Source: Candidatus Desantisbacteria bacterium CG1_02_38_46 (GTDB taxonomy: Bacteria > Desantisbacteria > UBA1551 > UBA1559). Taken from it: a stretch of 14,759 nucleotides of DNA. The notes below the pieces were generated by a model. That model was not told the DNA's origin and ran no database searches. It saw only the letters and a list, made by a program, of their open reading frames with translations. The translations under genes and the position numbers were made by a program. Of this stretch, positions 7,483 through 14,614 are shown piece after piece. Every line of letters begins with the position of its first letter. Position 1 is the first letter of the stretch. Location of the stretch: positions 1 to 14,759 of the forward strand of contig MNUO01000015.1 in assembly GCA_001871015.1 (NCBI GenBank). Direction: 5' to 3'.

Positions 7483-8535
7483 TTAGGCAATTATTGTAGT
7501 GGCCAAAAGTAGGCACTCTGGAAGTGCAGAGTTTACTCTGCTGTCTCCAATATGACGACACGAATCTCTTATAACCAGAACAGGTTTTAATTCGACTTTT
7601 CTGGGTTCGCGTAATTTACCGTTCATTTCCTGCAGAAGTATTCTTGCTGCCTCCTCTCCGAGTTCATATTTTGATTGGTGCACAGTTGTAAGCGGCGGCT
7701 GCAGAAATTCAGCAAAGTCAGCGTTATCAAAACCTGCCAGTGAAATGTCTTCAGGTATTCGAAACCCGTGTTCTCTTATAGCTTTCATTGCTCCAAGGGC
7801 AACGGGGTCATTGACACAGAATATTGCTGTTGGAGGATGTTCCATCCGAACCAGTTTTTTAGCTGCTTTCTTTCCACCTTCAATTGTAAAATCACAAACA
7901 GGTGTTAGAGAATTATCAACAGGAATTCCATATTCTTTAAGTGCGTGTTCGTATCCATAGAACCTTCCCATTTCAACTTCTCCGCGGACATAAGCAATTC
8001 GGCGGTGCCCAAGACTTAACAAATATTTAGTCATTTGATAGCCGCCACTGAAGTGGTCGGTAATTACATAACTTGCTCTGAGACTGGGCAGGCAACGGTC
8101 AATGAATACAATTGGAACACCAGCGCCCAACAACTTCTGTAGGTATCTGGGTTTCAAATTAGCTGGTGAAATTATAATACCATCAACGCCGCGGGAAATA
8201 AGGGCATCCCAGTGAAATTTCTCATCCTCTATTTTATCGTCGGTGTTGCATATGAATACATTATAACCTGCTCTGCGCATTGTGTCCTCAACTCCGCGTG
8301 CAACCTGCGAGAAAAAGGTGGTTGAGATATCAGCAACAATCAATCCCACATTGAAAGTTTTTCTGGTGCTCAGGCCTGAAGCTACTAAATTTGGTCTATA
8401 GCCTAATTTGATAGCAAGAGATTTTATCCTTTGCCTCATATTCTCGCTGATGCGTGGACTATTGCGCAATGCCCTGGATACTGTTGTATGGTGAACCCCA
8501 AGTTGTTTTGCAATCTGTCTAATTGTAACTTTCAT
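7483..8535 (-). CDS. LacI-family transcriptional regulator
   Basis: A 350-residue repressor. The DNA-binding head is at residues 1-50: VTIRQIAKQLGVHHTTVSRALRN forms the helix-turn-helix, followed by the hinge region (RPNLVASGLSTR). The periplasmic-binding-protein-like effector domain begins at about 60 (NVGLIVADISTTFFSQVARGVED) and includes DGIIISP, PTAIFCVND and SLAGFDNADFAEFLQPPLTTV, all typical. The ATG at 8535 is chosen because the helix-turn-helix starts three residues later; the 13 extra residues upstream overlap the previous gene. It lies one base after the deacetylase stop and 21 bases before the dehydrogenases, so it sits inside the operon it probably controls. Ligand likely a sugar. 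A candidate operator is the 20-bp palindrome at 10619-10638. Confidence 0.95.
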   Translation of the reverse strand: MKVTIRQIAKQLGVHHTTVSRALRNSPRISENMRQRIKSLAIKLGYRPNLVASGLSTRKTFNVGLIVADISTTFFSQVARGVEDTMRRAGYNVFICNTDDKIEDEKFHWDALISRGVDGIIISPANLKPRYLQKLLGAGVPIVFIDRCLPSLRASYVITDHFSGGYQMTKYLLSLGHRRIAYVRGEVEMGRFYGYEHALKEYGIPVDNSLTPVCDFTIEGGKKAAKKLVRMEHPPTAIFCVNDPVALGAMKAIREHGFRIPEDISLAGFDNADFAEFLQPPLTTVHQSKYELGEEAARILLQEMNGKLREPRKVELKPVLVIRDSCRHIGDSRVNSALPECLLLATTIIA

Positions 8536-8536
8536 T

Positions 8537-9445
8537 TTATTCTCTTGCACCCTTTGATATCCATACCCGTGCAAGGTGTCCTGCAGAATAAAAGCGGGCT
8601 TTTATTTTTAGTAAATTACCAATTAGTTTTTCTATTTGTTTCCTGGCATAGGCACCACAGTTCCTGGACAAAAACTCAAAAGGCATCACGGTTCCCTCAC
8701 CATAAGTAAAACTCCCGGGTTGTTTAACAAACTCCCAGGGATGAAAATAGAAACAGAGAACAACAGGTAGGTTCCTTGCCGATACATATTGGACAAAGCC
8801 CTTTATGTGTTTCATTAAAGCATCCGCACTCTTAACCCGATAAAGAGGCCATTGGTCTCTATCTCTACCGTACTTATCCCTGCTCTTAATAGAAAGGTCG
8901 GCAAAGTTTGGAATTTCAAGGATTTTTAAATTACCTTCTTTTGTCCAATCTTTACTTGAAGGATGGTAAGGAATGACTCTCTGCGTGTAGTAATAAAGAG
9001 GATAAGATACATCTGCAATATATCCGAGTTTTTCCAGCGCATTAACAACTGCGGTGCTGCCCCACAACCTTGGACACCTGAAAGAAACAGGCTTAACTCC
9101 TGAAGCCTTTTTCACCCATTCTGTAGCTAATTTAAGCCTGTTTTTAACCTCGCTTGGAAGCAGGGGTTTTACACCAGGGATATCAAATATCTGGTCTCCT
9201 ACTGTCTCATGAAAAAGGGAATGGCATCCAACTTCCTGCCCTGAATTTAACACCATCTTCACAATTTCTGGATAAAGTTTTGCTGCTTCACCGGTAAAGA
9301 AAAAAGTTCCCTCTATGCCTTTTCGTTTCAACAAGTCTAATATGAAGGGGGTACCTTTTTTAAGACCTTCCCAGTATGGAGACCAGGAACCCATATCTGT
9401 CTCCATATCAAAACCGAGCACCACAAAGATATTCTCCTGTCTCAT
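8537..9445 (-). CDS. Polysaccharide deacetylase-like (NodB/CE4) hydrolase
   Basis: A 302-residue protein with the NodB-homology fold: metal-dependent hydrolases that remove acetyl groups from sugars or, in the PuuE/HpPgdA branch, open cyclic amides and imides. Motif 1 is FDMETD (12-17), closer to the FDvE of PuuE-like and XrtA-associated proteins than to TFDDG. Then GTFFFTG (46-52), HSLFH with metal-binding His75 and His79, FRCPRLW (122-128) with Arg123, and a late FHPWEF motif. No signal peptide, so a cytoplasmic enzyme acting on a small imported compound is more likely than a cell-wall enzyme. The start overlaps the M24 gene stop by 4 bases (ATGA), and the stop is 1 base from the LacI start. 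Confidence 0.85.
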   Translation of the reverse strand: MRQENIFVVLGFDMETDMGSWSPYWEGLKKGTPFILDLLKRKGIEGTFFFTGEAAKLYPEIVKMVLNSGQEVGCHSLFHETVGDQIFDIPGVKPLLPSEVKNRLKLATEWVKKASGVKPVSFRCPRLWGSTAVVNALEKLGYIADVSYPLYYYTQRVIPYHPSSKDWTKEGNLKILEIPNFADLSIKSRDKYGRDRDQWPLYRVKSADALMKHIKGFVQYVSARNLPVVLCFYFHPWEFVKQPGSFTYGEGTVMPFEFLSRNCGAYARKQIEKLIGNLLKIKARFYSAGHLARVWISKGARE

Positions 9446-10602
9446 AATTCCATTATTTCCTTATATTTCTTTGACAATTCCTCAACGCCATCTTTTGTTA
9501 CTCGGGCACCTCTTTCCCATCTCAGTCCATAATTTTGGGTGTAAAGAAATGTGTCAACAGCAAATGTCATATTTTCCTGAAGCAGGTACTCCGATGTCTC
9601 TTCTACCCAGGGAATCTCAACTTCCATCATCCCTGTTCCATGACAGGGACCATAAAGAAGATTTTCCGAGCATCCTTTACTTTCAACAAACCTATTAAAA
9701 TTTATTACTACTTCTTTTGCCGCTACACCTGCCCTCATAAACTCCATAGTCTTTTTATGCGCCTCCAATCCCACTTCTGTAAGTCTGCGCATCTCAGGGG
9801 GCATCTTACCAATGCAAACAGGAATAGAGATTGTTGAGCAATACCCGCATACCTTTGCACCAACTCCTATTTGAATCATTTCTCCCTTATTTATTTTTCT
9901 GCGGGTAGGCCTTGAGATTGCATTATTTGTGCTCTTTCCTGCAAAAAGATACACAGGATACCCTTCATACTCAGCACCTTTTGAGTAAATAGCCTCCTGT
10001 GCAATTCCAACCACCTGAAGCTCTGTCATGCCGGGTTTTATCTTGGCAAGCACCTGCTGGACACCATGTTCTGCAATTTTATATGCCTGCCTCATAATTG
10101 CTATTTCATTTTCGCTCTTTATCATCCGCAGGTTTGCCAGGATATTGTCAGCTTTCACAATTTCAGTATCTGGCAATGCTTTTTTTATCGCCTCGTAAAC
10201 GGCAACAGGCATAACCTGCCATCCTCCAATCCCTAATCTTTTTACGGGCTTTCCATTATTAATCTGACTGAATATAGCCTCAAATGTATCTAATTTTATA
10301 TTTGGATAATCCGGCTCTGCGCTCTCTCTGTATTGAAGAATTTTTCTTATTTCCTTAATTTTTGAACGATCGCGTGCATATGTCTCGCTCTCCGGACCTA
10401 TAAGAAGAATTAAATCTCCTTCCTTAGGAATTAGTGCACCCGCGCATTCAAATATTGGCCAGTAATCAGAAAGATACCTGACATTTGCAAAATCTGCCTC
10501 GTCTGAATGCACAATTAACACATCCAGTCCACTCTTATTCACTTCCCCCTGTACCCTCGCATGCCTCTGTTTAAATTCAGAATCTGGTATTGATTCAATC
10601 AC
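9442..10602 (-). CDS. M24-family protein without the dinuclear metal site (creatinase-like)
   Basis: A 386-residue protein with the creatinase/Xaa-Pro peptidase layout: an N-terminal creatinase domain (about 1-155) and a C-terminal pita-bread domain (about 160-386). Peptidases need Asp, Asp, His, Glu, Glu. Here the first Asp is Gly246 (IQIGVG), the second is Thr257 (GYCSTIS), His321 remains (CHGTG), the first Glu is Asp350 (FAVDTF) and the last is Glu363 (LRWERG). The second active-site His aligns with Val328. It therefore should not be a normal metallopeptidase; creatinase is the precedent for a metal-free member. The start is GTG at 10602, with GGAGG 5 bases upstream, not the ATG at 10647, which would place a palindrome in the coding sequence. 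It overlaps the deacetylase gene by 4 bases. Confidence 0.85.
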   Translation of the reverse strand: MIESIPDSEFKQRHARVQGEVNKSGLDVLIVHSDEADFANVRYLSDYWPIFECAGALIPKEGDLILLIGPESETYARDRSKIKEIRKILQYRESAEPDYPNIKLDTFEAIFSQINNGKPVKRLGIGGWQVMPVAVYEAIKKALPDTEIVKADNILANLRMIKSENEIAIMRQAYKIAEHGVQQVLAKIKPGMTELQVVGIAQEAIYSKGAEYEGYPVYLFAGKSTNNAISRPTRRKINKGEMIQIGVGAKVCGYCSTISIPVCIGKMPPEMRRLTEVGLEAHKKTMEFMRAGVAAKEVVINFNRFVESKGCSENLLYGPCHGTGMMEVEIPWVEETSEYLLQENMTFAVDTFLYTQNYGLRWERGARVTKDGVEELSKKYKEIMEL

Positions 10603-10618
10603 CTTTTCCTCCTCTCTA

Positions 10619-10638
10619 TTGTGCACCCGTGTGCACAA
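10619..10638. promoter_or_regulatory. Perfect palindrome, candidate LacI-family operator
   Basis: TTGTGCAC-CCGT-GTGCACAA has 8-bp perfect arms and a 4-base spacer whose centre is CG, the usual layout of LacI-family operators (a central CpG read by the hinge helix). It sits in the 60-base gap ahead of the M24 gene, 17 bases upstream of its GTG. This is the only sizeable gap inside the catabolic block, so it is a good place for control by the LacI protein encoded three genes on. No convincing sigma-70 promoter is visible beside it. Confidence 0.6.
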
Positions 10639-10662
10639 CATAAGCAAAAAATAAAGGGCGAT

Positions 10663-11670
10663 TCACTGCCAAAATGATACCACTGGAATGTCAGCCATTG
10701 TTTTTAATCCCCCAGATAGGCCAGTAATTGAACTTATGGCATTGATAGTAATAGCACAGGTAGCAATGTCCCCGTTGATTCCTCCCGGGATTCTACAGGT
10801 TATATCAGGGATTCCTTTTATTTCAATTGTATCAGCAGGATTTTTTTCTCCAGCAGATGCCCTGAAAATAAGAGTAATGACTTCTTCCCCATTAAAATAT
10901 CCTTTGCCTGTTTGCTGCACTCCAAGAGCCATCCCTGGTTTAATTCTCATATCTCCTATGGACACTTCGGATTCTGCAACAACCGGTGTGAGAATATCTT
11001 CTGTCTTTTCAAGCCGCCAACCTATTTTCCTGGCAATCATATGCATAGATTCAGTAAGACCAACATGGCGCAATGTTCCAGTTCTTCTTTTTTCTTCAAA
11101 TTCTTCAAGAGTTAACCCCACACCAATCTTTTTTTGAAAAGGAATTCTTCTGGTTATAGCATCCTGAATCCGAGAGACTCTCATCTGTTTGACCTGCTGG
11201 CATACACCGCTCAGGACAATGGGAAGAAAATCCATAAGGAACCCGGGGTTAACTCCTGTTCCTAATAAAGAAATATTATTTGCTTTTGCAATCTCGTCCA
11301 GTTTTTTTGCAAGTTCTGGCTGGGTATCCCAGGGAAATGAAAGTTCTTCACAGGTTGAAACAATATTAACCCCATATTTTGCTATTTCCTCTACCTGTGG
11401 AATTATTTTTTCAAGACTGGAAAAAGTTGTAAGCAGCGCAACATCTGGTTTATTATCTTGCATTGCCAGGCCAATGTCTGGCAGGACCTTTATCCCTAAA
11501 TCTTTGTCCAGAGAGCATAATTCGCTTAAATTCTTACCCGCCTTATCCACAGCAGGGTCAACCACAGCAACAATCTCAATACCTTTTCTTTCTACAATAT
11601 ATTTAGTAATTTTCTGCCCGATTGGTCCTAATCCAATTTGAATTATCTTTATTTGTCGTTGACTAGACAT
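10663..11670 (-). CDS. DapB-fold dehydrogenase, 2,4-diaminopentanoate dehydrogenase-like
   Basis: A 335-residue NAD(P)-dependent oxidoreductase. The N-terminus is a Rossmann fold with GLGPIG at 13-18 and VAVVDPA ending strand 2. Middle motifs CEELSFPW (about 107-114) and GTGVNPGFLMD match the family related to dihydrodipicolinate reductase that includes the ornithine-pathway 2,4-diaminopentanoate dehydrogenase (Ord), which removes an amino group oxidatively. The C-terminal part has IPGGINGDIATCAI, also typical. It starts 2 bases after the stop of the amino-acid-type solute-binding protein, which supports an amine or amino-acid-like substrate. No clear Shine-Dalgarno, so translation is probably coupled. 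The precise reaction is not known; an unrelated member of the same fold is possible. Confidence 0.72.
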   Translation of the reverse strand: MSSQRQIKIIQIGLGPIGQKITKYIVERKGIEIVAVVDPAVDKAGKNLSELCSLDKDLGIKVLPDIGLAMQDNKPDVALLTTFSSLEKIIPQVEEIAKYGVNIVSTCEELSFPWDTQPELAKKLDEIAKANNISLLGTGVNPGFLMDFLPIVLSGVCQQVKQMRVSRIQDAITRRIPFQKKIGVGLTLEEFEEKRRTGTLRHVGLTESMHMIARKIGWRLEKTEDILTPVVAESEVSIGDMRIKPGMALGVQQTGKGYFNGEEVITLIFRASAGEKNPADTIEIKGIPDITCRIPGGINGDIATCAITINAISSITGLSGGLKTMADIPVVSFWQ

Positions 11671-11672
11671 TT

Positions 11673-12497
11673 TTAATACTTAAACCATTTATTATAAATT
11701 TCCTTATATTTTCCAGAAATTTTTAATTCCTCAATAAAATAATTAAGCCATAAAAGGAAATCCAGGTCTCCTTTAGGAATTGCAAAACAATAAGCTTCCT
11801 GGGTTAATTGAGTGGGGAGAACTTTCCATTTAGAATAGGAATAACCAAGATATTCTATAAATGGCTTATCAAATAAGAATGCATCACCCTTATCAGAATT
11901 AAGTTTATCTGCTGCTTCCTGTTCATTTAAAACAGAAATAATTTTTGCGTTTTTAAATTTCTTATTTGCTAAATCCTCGCCTGTTGTTCCTCCCACAACA
12001 ATAATTCTCCTTCCTTTAACGTTAAGTTCGTAAGGGTCTTTCAGATGAATATTTTTTTCATTTACAATCATCAGCTGACCACTTTGAAAATATGGGTTGG
12101 TAAAATTAACATAAAATGCTCTGTCTAAGGTTCTGCTCATTCCAGAAATGATAAGATTAATCTCTCCGCCTAAATTTTTTGTCAAATCCTCCCATTTATA
12201 TTCTTTGATAATTAGCTCTGCACCCAATGCCTTTGCAAGTTCTTTCGCAATATCAACATCAAACCCAATAATTTCTCCTTTTTCGTTTTTAAATTCAAAT
12301 GGTTTATAACCAACCTGCATTCCTACGCAAACTTCCCCGGAATTACGAATTTTTGTCAGCTGGGCTACTCCATAGTAAGAAAGAGAAGCTTCTGCTCCTG
12401 CTGGTGGTGCTGCTCCTTCTATTTCTTGAGAAAAAGAATACTTGCTTGGAAACAAAATGCCAATAAGAATTAATATCCCCACGATTTTTCTTCCCAT
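11673..12497 (-). CDS. Family 3 extracellular solute-binding protein (amino-acid type)
   Basis: A 274-residue periplasmic binding protein. Residues 1-23 form a signal peptide (charged MGRK, hydrophobic core, SFS before Q24). The SBP_bac_3 domain begins at about 50: LTKIRNSGEVCVGMQVGYKPFEF, then GEIIGFDVDIAKELAKALGA, the subdomain stretch IISGMSRTLDRAFYVNFTNPYF, and VGGTTGEDLANK. It would deliver polar amino acids or similar amino compounds to an ABC permease, or act as a sensor, as no permease or ATPase gene is nearby. GGAGG six bases before the ATG supports the start. It is followed after 2 bases by the amine dehydrogenase-like gene, which suggests linked uptake and catabolism. Confidence 0.9.
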   Translation of the reverse strand: MGRKIVGILILIGILFPSKYSFSQEIEGAAPPAGAEASLSYYGVAQLTKIRNSGEVCVGMQVGYKPFEFKNEKGEIIGFDVDIAKELAKALGAELIIKEYKWEDLTKNLGGEINLIISGMSRTLDRAFYVNFTNPYFQSGQLMIVNEKNIHLKDPYELNVKGRRIIVVGGTTGEDLANKKFKNAKIISVLNEQEAADKLNSDKGDAFLFDKPFIEYLGYSYSKWKVLPTQLTQEAYCFAIPKGDLDFLLWLNYFIEELKISGKYKEIYNKWFKY

Positions 12498-12517
12498 TTT
12501 AATCCTCCTTGGTAGTG

Positions 12518-12557
12518 GTCGGATTTATCCGACAGGTGTAGGTCTTGCGACCGCTAC
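12518..12557 (-). repeat. Double-hairpin element between two genes
   Basis: On the minus strand the gap begins with GTAG-C-GGTC-GCAA-GACC-TAC (12538-12557), a stem with one bulged C and a GNRA-type GCAA loop. GTCGGAT-AA-ATCCGAC (12518-12533), a perfect 7-bp stem, follows. The outer sequences CGACCGCTAC and GTAGTGGTCG can also pair with each other, so alternative foldings exist. The TAG stop of the upstream gene (12554-12556) is part of the first hairpin. The structures lie just before the GGAGG of the binding-protein gene. It could be a dispersed palindromic repeat, a processing site or a weak attenuator; no T-run follows. Confidence 0.6.
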
Positions 12558-13081
12558 ATTTTTTGTAGTAATTTAGAAATAATTTCTTCTGTTATTTCCT
12601 TCAAGAATTTTTCTTTTATAGAATTGTCGAATTTTTCTTCTTCTCTTTTTTCTATTTCTTCTTCACTAAATAAAATAAAATTTGTTTTGTCTTCTTGCTC
12701 TTTTACCTCAACAGGCTCTTCAAGAAGTTTTCCGTTTTTTATAATCTGAAGATTGATTTCTGTCTTTGCATTGCCAGTCCGATAACGAAAAGGACCAAAA
12801 GAAAATAAAGTAGTTCCCAAATAAAACTCTTTAATTTCTGCACTAATCCATATACCTTTATCTTCTAATCCCTTTTTAAATCCTTCCCTGTCGCACAAGG
12901 CGACAATCCGATACCCTCTATTTTCTAACTCTTGCTTAATTCTTAAAGTTATCTTTTTCTCAATATTTTCTTCTTTATAATCACTATTGTTAAGAAAAGT
13001 GGCTAAGGTAATTGTCTGAGAATGTGCACTAAAATTGGATAAAATAACAGGGATGATTAGAAAAATTAAGTTTTTCACCAC
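12554..13081 (-). CDS. Small exported protein of unknown function
   Basis: A 175-residue protein I do not recognise. Residues 1-21 are a signal peptide (MVKN, long hydrophobic stretch, SAHS before Gln22), so it is probably periplasmic or attached to the envelope. After cleavage come alternating beta and helix (TITLATFLNN, then KKITLRIKQELENRGYRIVAL), an arrangement also seen in envelope assembly proteins that lack a common name. The last 45 residues are rich in Glu and Lys and probably helical. No lipobox cysteine. The start is GTG at 13081, overlapping the stop of the barrel-OmpA gene by 7 bases; a second GTG follows at once. The overlap suggests it works with the outer-membrane protein. Confidence 0.75.
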   Translation of the reverse strand: MVKNLIFLIIPVILSNFSAHSQTITLATFLNNSDYKEENIEKKITLRIKQELENRGYRIVALCDREGFKKGLEDKGIWISAEIKEFYLGTTLFSFGPFRYRTGNAKTEINLQIIKNGKLLEEPVEVKEQEDKTNFILFSEEEIEKREEEKFDNSIKEKFLKEITEEIISKLLQKM

Positions 13082-14526
13082 TTCAAGATAATAATTTCTA
13101 TACGACGATTTTGTTTTCTTCCTGTTTCTGTATCATTGGAATCAACTGGTTTATCCGCACCATAACCACGGCTTGAAATTCTAGATTTATCTATCCCCTT
13201 ACTTACGAGATAATTTGCTACTGCCTGGGCTCTTTCTAAAGAAAGTTTCATATTCGCTGCCCAGCTTCCAGTAGAATCAGTATGACCTTCAACTCTTATT
13301 TTATTTTCTGGATAAAGATTGGCCATTTCAAGAGCTCTGTCGAGAATAGAAAATCCTTCTGAAGAAAGAACAGAGGTCTGCTCGCTAAAAATAATATCGG
13401 CATCAATGATTATTCCCAAGCCGTCAGTCCTTTCCTCTAATTTTATTGCTTCGCCTGCTTTCTCTTTAATTTCTTTCTTTTTCTCTTCCAATTTTTTCTT
13501 TTCTTCTTCTAATCTCTTTAATTCTTCTTCTCTTTTTCTCATCTCTTCTTTTAATGCTTCCTGGACAGGTGCAAAACTGGTGGTAAATGAAAAACGATGA
13601 GTAAAAAGATTTGCCTGGAACAAAGAAATTATCATTGCATAATCAATCTGGAAAGGAAAATCGTTTTCTAAGTTTTTATAGCTCCCCCCAAAGGATAAAT
13701 TTGTTCCATTTAAAAAGGGGAAATTTACTCCGCCACGGACACTGAGAGGAACTTTAAATAATGGAGCTAAATCCTGTTCTGCTCCTACGCATACTGTTGA
13801 TTCAGTTCTTTCCTGATAAGTATAATACTTGTTAATAAAATCAAAAGAAATCAGTAATTTTTCCAGAGAAAAACTTCCTCCTGTTCTTATTTCCAGAGGT
13901 AAATGGTCTTCTATTTTTGAACTGGAGGAAACAATATTTGGTTGATTTAAATTGCCCAGAGTCAAACCAAAAGAAATTGCTTCATCCGGTTTATAAATTA
14001 ATCCTGCATCCAGAGATATGCTTGTGTTGCTCAAAGGACCTTCTTCCTCAGAATTAAAAGAAAGTGTTCGTGCACTATTCCAGAATAGAATTTTTAATGT
14101 TCCGCCAACGGATAAAGATTCAAAAATTTGATGGGCATAGGAAAAAGCAAAAATATTTTCTGAATATTTATTTGAACCCAATAATGACCATAAAGCTCCG
14201 ATAGCGTTTTTTGTCTTTTCATTTTCTATTTGAATTGGGGTAGAAAAACTGATAAGAGAATTATAAACAAGATCATTTACAAGACCAAAGAAAAGATTAG
14301 AATAACTGGACCCTAAAGACATTCTTTTTAATTTTGTAATGCCAGCGGGATTAATAAGAATACTTGCCGGTTCATCGCTAATTGAGCAAAAGGCATCTCC
14401 CATTCCCTGAGCCCGAACAGTAGTTGTCATTACATTTTCAAAAGCAGCATAAGCTACAGCAAAAAATGAAAAGCTAAAAACCAAAAGAAAAAACATAAAA
14501 ACTAAAATTTTTTGTCGAGTAGACAT
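13075..14526 (-). CDS. PorV/UPF0164-type barrel fused to OmpA peptidoglycan-binding domain
   Basis: A 483-residue outer-membrane protein. Residues 1-27 form a signal peptide. The barrel part starts TTTVRAQGMGDAFCSISDEP (35-54) with NPAGI (59-63), as in PorV/UPF0164 proteins, and runs to about 318 with many amphipathic strands. Residues 322-366 are a highly charged coiled coil of Glu and Lys. The OmpA C-terminal domain follows (about 370-483): GHTDSTG (414-420), LSLERA, GYGADKPV, GRKQNRRIEI. Asp417 and Arg432, 15 residues apart, match the pair that binds diaminopimelate in peptidoglycan. It would tie the outer membrane to the wall. The ATG at 14526 has GGAGG 8 bases upstream, but both lie in domain VI of a group II intron. 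The first 13 bases of the frame are intron sequence, and the native start was probably elsewhere. Confidence 0.9.
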   Translation of the reverse strand: MSTRQKILVFMFFLLVFSFSFFAVAYAAFENVMTTTVRAQGMGDAFCSISDEPASILINPAGITKLKRMSLGSSYSNLFFGLVNDLVYNSLISFSTPIQIENEKTKNAIGALWSLLGSNKYSENIFAFSYAHQIFESLSVGGTLKILFWNSARTLSFNSEEEGPLSNTSISLDAGLIYKPDEAISFGLTLGNLNQPNIVSSSSKIEDHLPLEIRTGGSFSLEKLLISFDFINKYYTYQERTESTVCVGAEQDLAPLFKVPLSVRGGVNFPFLNGTNLSFGGSYKNLENDFPFQIDYAMIISLFQANLFTHRFSFTTSFAPVQEALKEEMRKREEELKRLEEEKKKLEEKKKEIKEKAGEAIKLEERTDGLGIIIDADIIFSEQTSVLSSEGFSILDRALEMANLYPENKIRVEGHTDSTGSWAANMKLSLERAQAVANYLVSKGIDKSRISSRGYGADKPVDSNDTETGRKQNRRIEIIILKW

Positions 14527-14560
14527 CTTTTATACCTCCATTTGGTATTTAATGCCCCTC
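14517..14560 (-). ncRNA. Group II intron domain VI with branch-point A
   Basis: GAGGGGCATT (14560 to 14551) pairs with GATGTCT-A-CTC (14527 to 14517), leaving A14520 as the single bulged base. It is seven bases from the inferred intron end, counting itself, the correct place for the lariat branch point. An inner stem ATACC/GGTAT (14544-14548 with 14532-14536) caps it. The ATG of the next gene (14524-14526) is fully paired in the outer stem, and part of its GGAGG is in the inner stem, so the fold would hide the ribosome site. Confidence 0.82.
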
Positions 14561-14563
14561 ACA

Positions 14564-14596
14564 GAACCGAACGTCCAGATTTCCCAGATTCGGCTC
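14564..14596 (-). ncRNA. Group II intron domain V (catalytic hairpin)
   Basis: A 33-base hairpin starting GAGCCGAA and ending TTCGGTTC. These arms pair completely, with the characteristic G.U in the AGC catalytic triad. A CG bulge sits in GACGTTCGG, and the hairpin is closed by a GAAA-type loop. Domain V is the most conserved part of group II introns (usual length about 34), and this is a close match with an apparently intact active site. Confidence 0.93.
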
Positions 14597-14614
14597 TTCA
14601 ATTATGCTTCCTCA

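Noticed and set aside
8544-8575. Inverted repeat CTTGCAC ... GTGCAAG just upstream of the LacI start, similar to half-sites of the 10619-10638 palindrome
   Set aside because: The spacer is 18 bases, unlike the 4-base spacer of the good palindrome, and the whole repeat is coding sequence of the deacetylase end. Chance is likely, though autoregulation is not excluded.
10688-11641. Long open frames on the plus strand opposite the DapB-fold gene (149 and 150 codons)
   Set aside because: They mirror a well-supported minus-strand gene, have no recognisable domains and no ribosome site, and appear because of codon bias on the other strand.
13464-13560. Low-complexity pyrimidine-rich stretch (TTCTTC/TCTTTT) on the plus strand
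   Set aside because: It encodes the Glu/Lys coiled coil of the OmpA-type protein on the other strand, so it is not an independent repeat or simple-sequence element.
14530-14558. Truncated intron: domain VI seemed to be missing after GAGGGGC
   Set aside because: The pairing arm is found further on, inside the first codons of the next gene, with a proper bulged A and CTACTCGAC end, so domain VI is complete.
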